Assembly (NCBI GenBank): GCA_905221605.1
Contig: CAJNDS010002735.1
Coordinates: forward strand, 235,523 to 299,522
Origin: Symbiodinium natans
Taxonomy: Eukaryota > Sar > Dinophyceae > Suessiales > Symbiodiniaceae
DNA length: 64,000 nucleotides
Direction of reading: 5' to 3'
The first letter of the stretch is position 1. Every line of letters begins with the position of its first letter. Positions 57,380 through 64,000 of this stretch are shown piece by piece. The position numbers and the translations under genes were made by a program. Below the pieces are notes generated by a model. That model was not told the DNA's origin. It made no database searches and worked only from the letters and a program-made list of their open reading frames with translations.

Positions 57380-58412
57380 CACCTACAGGCAAGCCATCCT
57401 GGGATTCGTGTTGACAAGCTGCTGCTCCACCGTGCCGCCTTGGACGATGGTGCGGAGGCAATCGTTGTTGGGGATGTTGGGGTCAGAGAGGCCCAGAGAG
57501 GCCCCAAGCAACGTCCCTAGGGCCCTACGCAGGTCATTCGAGTGGCGGCCGAGCAGCCGAGCGGCAAAGCTATGAGCTTGTGGTTTTTCCCCACTTCACG
57601 TCTCTGCACTAAGCCCTACCAGGCCAAGGTTGAATAGAATCAAGGGTTGTGTCAGCTATTGGCATCTATGTCGTGTTATCTGAAGTCGTTTCGTCCATCT
57701 GCCTCGGGGCACGTTTCAAGAAACCCACCGGAAATGACGAGTGATCTCCGACGGACCAGTGCAAGGATATGAGCATCGCTGTGCAAATGGCGCTTTCTGC
57801 CGCGTCGTGTGAGGCAGACCATAATTAAAGGCCTCAGGCATCCACCGCAAATGCAAACTCGTTGGCAGCTCAACCCCACGCATGTCCGAAGTGCAGCTCC
57901 AGCAACGCCAAGGCAGTATGGACCGCGCCAACAACCACAGCTGCAAGAAAACATGTATGTATGTTTTGGAGTGGCAGGGAACGGTGCATACGTGATTCTG
58001 TGGCATGCATCTCTTCCCGAAATCAGCTCAAGCCTCTGCTCCAATTCTTGCCCACACCACCTGCTCGACTCGTTCATGGCGTTCTGCAGACAACGCTTTT
58101 GACGGTTCAGCTCCGGGGGAAGAAAGGTAACGCCAAAGGAGTGAGCACTGGCTATGATGAAACAGCGGCATGCGAGCTCTGGGCATCCAACGTTAGTTTG
58201 TTAGAGAATGTACGGATAATGTACGAGATACAAAGGTACGAATGCGCCTTCGCTGTGCCGGCGAGGGCTGGTGAGGCTTTGCTTTAGAGCCGGACGATCC
58301 TCGTGACATGATAGCGTCTGATAGCATGTGGAGTCTCGTATGCCTGCAGGCATCGTGGCCATGGACCCTGCAGATGCCATACAGGCCTACTGCATGGCAA
58401 ACTCTGTGCTCC
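57380..58412 (+). CDS. Putative exons, unknown protein with a CxxC motif
   Basis: Exon-like + frames: about 57390-57480 (HPGIRVDKLLLHRAALDDGA), 57860-57960 (AAQPHACPKCSSSNAKAVWT then a part ending KHVCMF, a zinc-ribbon-like CPxC...C pattern), 58098-58200 (LTVQLRGKKGNAKGVSTGYD) and 58340-58412 (MPAGIVAMDPADAIQAYCMA). They may continue the gene at 54.4-56.3 kb or form a separate one. No family assigned. Confidence 0.3.
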
Positions 58413-58429
58413 GTGAGTCTTTGAGTCTG

Positions 58430-59560
58430 CTGTGAAGTGTGCCAGTATGTGCGTCAGCAGCTACACTGCATTGAAGTGGTGTCGGTGTGCAACCTAGCCT
58501 CTCTGATCGGCGGGTGTGTCTTACCACGAATCCACATACTCGTATCAAGCAGATGCGAGCTGTGAAATGGCGCCACCTCGCCTCGGGCATCTGGCAAAAG
58601 CTGGGCGGCCCGTGAAGGATCTCTTCGAATGGGATGAAGCCCAAGAAGCCCAAGCCCAGGTGGGGAGCCAGAAGAGGCCCCGGGGGGGAGGTCTCGGTGT
58701 TAGCTGCAACATCGGCCTGCCCTGGCTGCCGACACACCGTCCCGCGGCATTCCTGGCACATCCTGCCACATCCGCATCCTGCCATCCTGGAACTGATTCG
58801 CTTTCCGAATGCCACATGGCCCACGTGGTTGCCTGCGAATGTTTTGCAGGTTGTTGCCATTGTCCTGGATCTTGGCCCCAATGCTGCTGTCGTTTTTTCA
58901 GAACTGCACGCTTGCCCATTTCCCGGCCCATCGTGCTTCCAATCTAGCAATCATCATCAACAACAGTTCCACACCCCCGTGTTGCGGTCACGATCTCCAT
59001 CCACACATACGGTCGACTGCTCCAAGCTAGCCCGCACTATGCTTTGACTTGAGATCTGCATGGCGCTATATTTGCACTAGTGGGTCGCCAGTGCGTGCCT
59101 GCAGCTCCGAACCGCGTCAGATTGGTGCTCTGTCTAAGATTCGTTGTCTATGGTGGTCTCTGGGTTTCCGCAAATCTGACGGCGTTCCGCTTCCGTCAGC
59201 GCGGAGCCTAGCTGTGGGCAATCCAGACGCCTCTTGGCCTTTCGCCAGAAAGGCACCTGGACCTGGAGTTGCGAGATGTTGCGGGATGTTGTGAGGCCCA
59301 TGAGGCCCATGGCAGCCGTCACCAGGCCAGTATGGTCAGATGCCAATCCGCCGCTACCCTCACTTGAAGTGTCCTTGCGGAAGATGACAGGAACCCTTTG
59401 TGGATTGGGTGGCTCCTTCTTTACTTCCAGCTCGCTTTGAATATCTCTCAATACTCAGACAGCAGTCCACCGCAGCAAAAAAGGTGCTTGTCGCTTGCCA
59501 ACACGAGAGCACAGTGACCTGCAGAGGCTCTGGGCTCAATCAGCTGCTCCCCTGTGCGAG
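58430..59560. other. Ambiguous stretch, open on both strands
   Basis: Both strands carry protein-like open frames: the minus frame 59134-59451 (MRDIQSELEVKKEPPNPQRV at its start) against several + frames. No motif decides between them. All recognised genes in the window are on the + strand, which argues mildly against the minus reading. Confidence 0.35.
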
Positions 59561-59629
59561 GCCGTCCATTTCAACTCATTCACGCCATCCATGCGCTCGT
59601 GATTTCTGTTGGGTTGTGCTTGTCAATGC

Positions 59630-60398
59630 TGAGCAAAGGAGTTGAGCACTTGACCAGTTTGAGTCGGGAAGCGGAAGCCGGCATGCATCAAGTTCGCTTG
59701 GCTCAGCCTCGCAAGCAGGTCCACTTCACCGTTGAAGCCAGCGGGAGTTTCACTGCAAGGTGGCTACGTTGTCATGCCCAGGCGTAGGGTCTTTTTGAGA
59801 GTGCCCCTGGTGCTTGCAGGCTTCCTGAGGCACTGAAGAAGCATCTGCGAAAGCTGCGCTTCCAGAAGCTCCCGGAGGCCTGCGGGTCCGCATGACATGA
59901 TGCCTTTGATGGGTCAAAGGCCTCTTGAAGAGATGGATAGCCTGCTGGCGCGCAACATCAACAGCCCCACGAGCGCCATTGGTACTCCCTCCCAATACCT
60001 CAGCCACGCACAAAAAGCCCTTGTGCAAGGAGGTTTGCGCCAGGCACCCATACAGAAGACGTTGGGTTTGGGGGCTTTTCCCATGGTTGCAAGGCAGAGT
60101 GCGGGGAACGGGCCAGTCGAGTGCAGGTGAGAACGAAGCAGCCTCAGCCCCAAGACTTTAAGGCGGGAAATGTCCACACGTTCGCGAGAGCTGCAACGTC
60201 TCAACTAAAAGTGCGGTTCATTGCGGCTCCACTCCCCTTTCTCGGTGAGGAGCCCCTGCAATGGGATTCGGGCCAGGCCTGCATCCTGACCGTGTCACGA
60301 GGCCGCTTTGGGGTTTCACCGATGGATTCACCTCAACGCCAGGCCTCCCCCCCCGTCCACCCTCAATTTGTCTCCAGTCCGGTGGTCATTCAAGTGTA
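59630..60398 (+). CDS. Putative multi-exon gene of unknown function
   Basis: Three + stretches follow each other with plausible AG acceptors: about 59640-59760 (GVEHLTSLSREAEAGMHQVR then KQVHFTVEASGSFTA), about 59820-59893 after GCTTGCAG (LPEALKKHLRKLRFQKLPEA), and about 59908-60120 (GQRPLEEMDSLLARNINSPT then YLSHAQKALVQGGLRQAPIQ). A further open part to 60398 reads FKAGNVHTFARAATSQLKVR and SRGRFGVSPMDSPQRQAS. Hydrophilic, Gln/Ser-rich; no domain recognised. Confidence 0.4.
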
Positions 60399-61760
60399 AG
60401 TGGAGGCGAGCGCCAGGAATGGCTGCTGTGCATCGGCGAGCTGGGAGAGTCCACGTGACTTGACTTCAGAACTTCAGAATGCTTCTGGGGGGCTTTCTTG
60501 GAGGAGCTGGGATGAGCTGAGGCTGCTGCAGGAAGCCTCGCACCTGGCCTACTTCCTCCTGGAAACCCATGGAGGCGATTCATGGAGCGAGCGCCGCGCC
60601 CCCAGATGCTCCCAGCTATTTCCCCAAGATTCCTAAGTCCTGGTGAGCCGTTTTCCAGCTCTCTGAGCCTCCAAAAGGTGAGGATGACCCCTGCATCACC
60701 GAAGCGCTCTGCGAGATCGGTGGCCCGGCCGAGGGAAGCAGTCTTTAAGTGACTTTGCAAGCATCCCCTCCTGAGGGCATCCGATGTCTTCAAGTCATAG
60801 GTTGCCGTAGACTCACCATTAGCTGGTTGCAGCCCCTCGGCTGCAATTCTGAACACGTCCAGCTCAACCTTTCCCGTTGTCTAGCGGGCCGCACTTGCTC
60901 CTTTCATCTCCCATGCAATCATGCACTTAGCAGACAGGGGGTTTGTCAAGGTGGTCGTCTTCGCCGGACCCACCAGAGATGAAAGGAAAAGTCACCAAAC
61001 TGAAAATGGAACCTTGCGAAACAAGCCCGGTAACCCCGTTGGATTGGAAACACGCCAGCATTACAGCTGGGCGCGTTCAGCTTCTTGCAGTTATAGACTA
61101 GTTATACCAAGTAAGCAAGCTCAGCAAGCATCCCGGGCCGCAGCGAGGTAGCATGAACAGCTTGAGCAGTTGGAAGCTTCTTTCGACTTGTGTCATGTTT
61201 CTGCCTACGAAGTCAGGAAATAGTTTCAAACATTATCCGACCTTTCGGCCTACAACTGTGGGGTCGACCAAGTCACTAAGTACATCGTTCGGCATCGGGA
61301 GCTGCCTTGGCTTTGCATTGCATGCATAGCCGCGCATTGTCTTACGCTCTAGAAACCCTCTGGGCTGGAGACGCGCGCACAAGAATCTCGCAGTGCCTGT
61401 CTGGACGATGCCTCTCTGTCATGTCGTGTGTATCCAACCAGGTGTCTACAACAGGTGCCTACGCAGGTGGGTAAGGTTTGGTAGTTGCGCCCATCTGGGG
61501 GGTGCCCCCTGTTGCAGCGTCTAAGGCGGTGACTGGGGCGGGAGTCGCTCCACTCTGCTCACAGCGGCTTGTGGACCACATGCGGGGCTGCTTGACTTTC
61601 GTGAAAGATTCAGGGCTTCGTTTCGGTTCGATAAGGTTTCGGTGTTCGTCTTTGGGTTGTGCTGAGGTGTGGCTTGGAGCCTACTTGTAAGAATCGAGCA
61701 ATTCCTGGTAGTTCCTCTCGCAACATACAGGCTGTAGATGTACACAAGCTAGGCAAGGTA
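60399..61760. other. Region without recognisable genes
   Basis: A 156-codon minus frame (60386-60856) is the only long one. It has no motif and no supporting neighbours. Nothing else was assigned. Confidence 0.4.
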
Positions 61761-61776
61761 CATGTTCATGTTACAA

Positions 61777-62300
61777 GTGGCCTTCCTGAGCGCCGATGAC
61801 AAGAGGGGTGGCTCCAACATTCTTGGGTTGGTCAACAGTGCCACCTCCAAGTGGCCGTTGTGCGCTTGTTTTGTTCATCTGAGGCTCCGCGGCTTGGGCA
61901 TTGGCAGCAACAAGAAGCAGCGGCAGCGCGCCGCGCTTCTGGCGCTGGCACGGCGTGTGCGAGTATACAGGGTTATTTGGCCCATGTGCTTGAATGATTT
62001 TGAATGCTAGAAGCCGGCATACCTGTGGACATCAGATATTTTGCTAATGGGCGCTGTCGGCCGATGTGAAGGCGTGTTTCTGTCACAGGTTTGCCGTAGC
62101 GCCTCAGCCATGAAATGGCTCACTTGAACGGTCCACGTAAGTGTGCTGATGTGCCGGATACAAGGGGCCGGTGCTTTTTGAGTGTGCGACGCCTTGCAGG
62201 CAGCTACGGCCTTTGCCCAGTGGGCGGGCGAGGATGGAACCGGAATTGCAACTTGCGCTCCTGAGGCTGGCCTCCTGCGTAGAAAATGCCGGGGGCCTTT
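61777..62300 (+). CDS. Putative exons with GSNKKxxRxxAALxAL motif
   Basis: About 61800-61950 reads KRGGSNILGLVNSATSKWPL and then LRLRGLGIGSNKKQRQRAAL followed by LALARRVR. The pattern G-x-G-S-[NK]-K-K-x-x-[RA]-x-x-A-A-x-x-A-L is reminiscent of the C-terminal helix of double-stranded-RNA-binding domains and of related dinoflagellate repeats. A further open part at about 62195-62290 (AATAFAQWAGEDGTGIATCA) follows CTTGCAG. Motif-level resemblance only. Confidence 0.35.
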
Positions 62301-62829
62301 TTGGAGGATTTCGGAAGCAGTTTCGTACCTGTCTTTCAGGCCTACTTATGTCCTCGAGGCAATAGTTCTCTCTGTCTTACTTGTTGCTTTCATGTCTTTG
62401 CCTAGGCCATATCCGCATATCTCAGAAGTCGGAGGCAGTACAAGATGAACATATCCCCACCGACGTCCACCGATATCCACTTCGGTCCTGCCTTTCTCAC
62501 ATTCTAGGACAGAAAGTCTTTTTTTGGATCATTACATTTCTGGTATCTTCGCGTCTTACATCTCACAACTTTTGGCGCGGCGCAAAAAAAACAGCCTCAA
62601 AGCTAAACGTCTTAGAGTAGGAGGTCAGGTAAATGTAGGAAAGCCAGGCAGGTGCAGCCGAATCGTTTCTTTTGACCAGCTCCCGCGGTCGAATCCGGGT
62701 CATGGTGTTGTGACCAGTTTGTGGGTCCAACTGTGTTTTCTGGGCCCAACTGTGATGACCGTCCCGGCTGCTTTCCATTTGTCGGATCACCAATGGTGCC
62801 ATTAAGCTGCATGGACGTGCTGCCTACTG

Positions 62830-63000
62830 GTAACATGGACGTAGTCATCGCGTGGGCATGGATGTTTTGGCCACTCGCACGCACTGTTAACATGGGCGTA
62901 ATCATAGCGCGGGCATGGATGCTCTGGCCATTCATACGCACGGTCACGTGGACTCAATCATCGTGTGAACATGGATGCTCTGGCCATTCGCACATATTGC
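62830..63000. repeat. 57-bp tandem repeat, three copies
   Basis: Units start at 62830, 62887 and 62944. The shared core GGCATGGATG[TC]T[TC]TGGCCA is followed by CTCGCAC or TTCGCAC. The first two copies are about 84% alike and the third is more diverged. 57 is a multiple of 3 but no exon is evident. Confidence 0.85.
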
Positions 63001-64000
63001 CACGCACTGGTAACATGGGCCTACTCGCGAGCAGGAAAGCGAGGATGTGCATGTGAGTGAGTGAGGGTGGTTGTTTATTTCCGCGCAAGCCTACGTCTTT
63101 CGGACGACGGGTTAAATCTGATCGTTTTGTCTGACAGTACAGACTATCCATTGTTTCCGCCCCCCTGGCAAACTTGGAAAGACACCGCTTCCAGCGTCAA
63201 CAAAAGCTTTGCTACAAGGCTGCTTGTTGCCAGGGTTGGAAATCTAGTGCGTGTGCAATGGTAATGAAAGAATTTGCAAGACAAACGCAGAACGGATAAA
63301 CACTAACCTAGGTTTACTTGGTTCGATTCTTCTTGTACAAGAACGTCATGGTACAGGAAAGACCAGACCTCCCAGGCGGCTGCAGCTTTCAAGTCCCTGG
63401 CGAACATTGTCCGGGAACGGCTGCAGGAAGGGATAAAAGGAGGGCCGCGATGCCTCCCTGCCGATGTGCCACAGCTTGACATCTCACCGTGAAAGTCCTC
63501 GGAGCAATCCTACGACAGATGCTTTTATATAGATTGACTTCCGCTTCTGGAAGCTTCCTGACGTCACAGGTTCCGAGCGCTTCCTGGGAACGCCTCTGCC
63601 ATGGCCCAAACGCTGTACCTGTGAAGCTATGGAACTTCGAGAGTTCAGCCGAATGTTGCTGGTGAGGCCTTTGTCTGATCTCTTCCAGCGGGCAGAGGTT
63701 CTTCAATTTCTTCATCATTGGCTGTGGCATCAAGGCGCAGGTTGAGCCGCTCTCGAGCCGCTCTGTCGCAGGCGGAGAACCGCGTGGTGAACTCGGCACT
63801 GTCCTCGTGGATCGTCAGTGTCGCCTGTGTCCACCACTTACACAGTCAGCATTCATCAGTGTGTACCAGAGCAGTTCTGAAACGAACAATTTGGAGGCTT
63901 TGGTTGCCCTCGGTGCCTTCACGCGCAGTCTCTGGCTTTCAGTGGGCTTGCCTACATTTAATCTTGCATCCAAGTGCCGTTTAGCTCTTATTGGGGTCGT
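63001..64000. other. End of window, no recognisable gene
   Basis: Mixed open frames on both strands (for example a minus frame 63389-63799) without motif. The window ends within this stretch, so exons of a neighbouring gene may be cut off. Confidence 0.4.

Noticed and set aside
60386-60856. 156-codon minus-strand frame with protein-like composition
   Set aside because: No motif, no adjoining exons on that strand; left unassigned.
63389-63799. 136-codon minus-strand frame
   Set aside because: No motif and overlapping + frames; cannot be supported.

Overview
The window looks like nuclear DNA of a dinoflagellate, most likely a Symbiodiniaceae-type alga. I infer this from four things. Every recognisable protein-coding gene lies on the + strand. 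Coding exons are interrupted by short introns whose donors are a mixture of GT, GC and GA, with AG|G-type acceptors. Degenerate TTTAGGG/CCCTAAA blocks (plant/dinoflagellate telomere type) are scattered through the interior. There is abundant tandem duplication and simple-sequence DNA. No bacterial operons, CRISPR arrays, rRNA or convincing tRNA genes were seen. Most of the long open frames are not genes: many are by-products of G/C homopolymer tracts, GAA repeats or satellites. Real genes had to be read as exon chains.

Layout. 0-3 kb: a tandem array (336-bp unit) containing about a dozen copies of a micro-exon-like segment that encodes an acidic-then-basic peptide (DDGDDGSRRRKDW and variants). 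3-10 kb: mostly unrecognised sequence with a possible membrane-protein exon (6.48 kb), helical exons (7.2-7.5 kb), an exon-like open stretch (8.9-9.4 kb) and telomere-like blocks. 10.6-12.1 kb: fragments of CCP/sushi domains. 12.36-14.61 kb: a four-exon vWFA/alpha-kinase gene (vwkA type). 15.6-16.1 kb: small palindromes beside a ~290-bp C5-7T tract. 16.2-18.4 kb: a cysteine-rich protein ending in a hedgehog/intein-type Hint domain. 19.5-22 kb: a second cluster of CCP exons. 23.8-27.3 kb: three near-identical intronless genes for a divergent mitochondrial-carrier-like protein. 28.2-31.3 kb: an NSUN/RsmF-type RNA cytosine-5 methyltransferase. 32.9-37.1 kb: a pentatricopeptide-repeat (PPR) gene with many introns. 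37.2-54 kb: few recognisable genes, but a 69-bp near-perfect palindrome, a 168-bp satellite (43.5-45.2 kb), a G-tract and small foldback elements. 53-60.4 kb: an 11-bp minisatellite and several exon-like + strand stretches of unknown function. 60.4-64 kb: little that can be assigned, apart from a possible RNA-binding-type exon and a 57-bp tandem repeat.

How the genes may work together. The NSUN methyltransferase and the PPR protein both belong to families acting on RNA, often in organelles, and the carrier-like proteins may sit in an organelle membrane. Neighbourhood in dinoflagellates reflects one-way transcription more than shared function, so I do not infer an operon-like system. The most unusual items are the micro-exon array, the Cys-rich Hint protein, the three coding cassettes that are identical inside unrelated flanks, and the set of introns whose first bases are repeated just after the acceptor.
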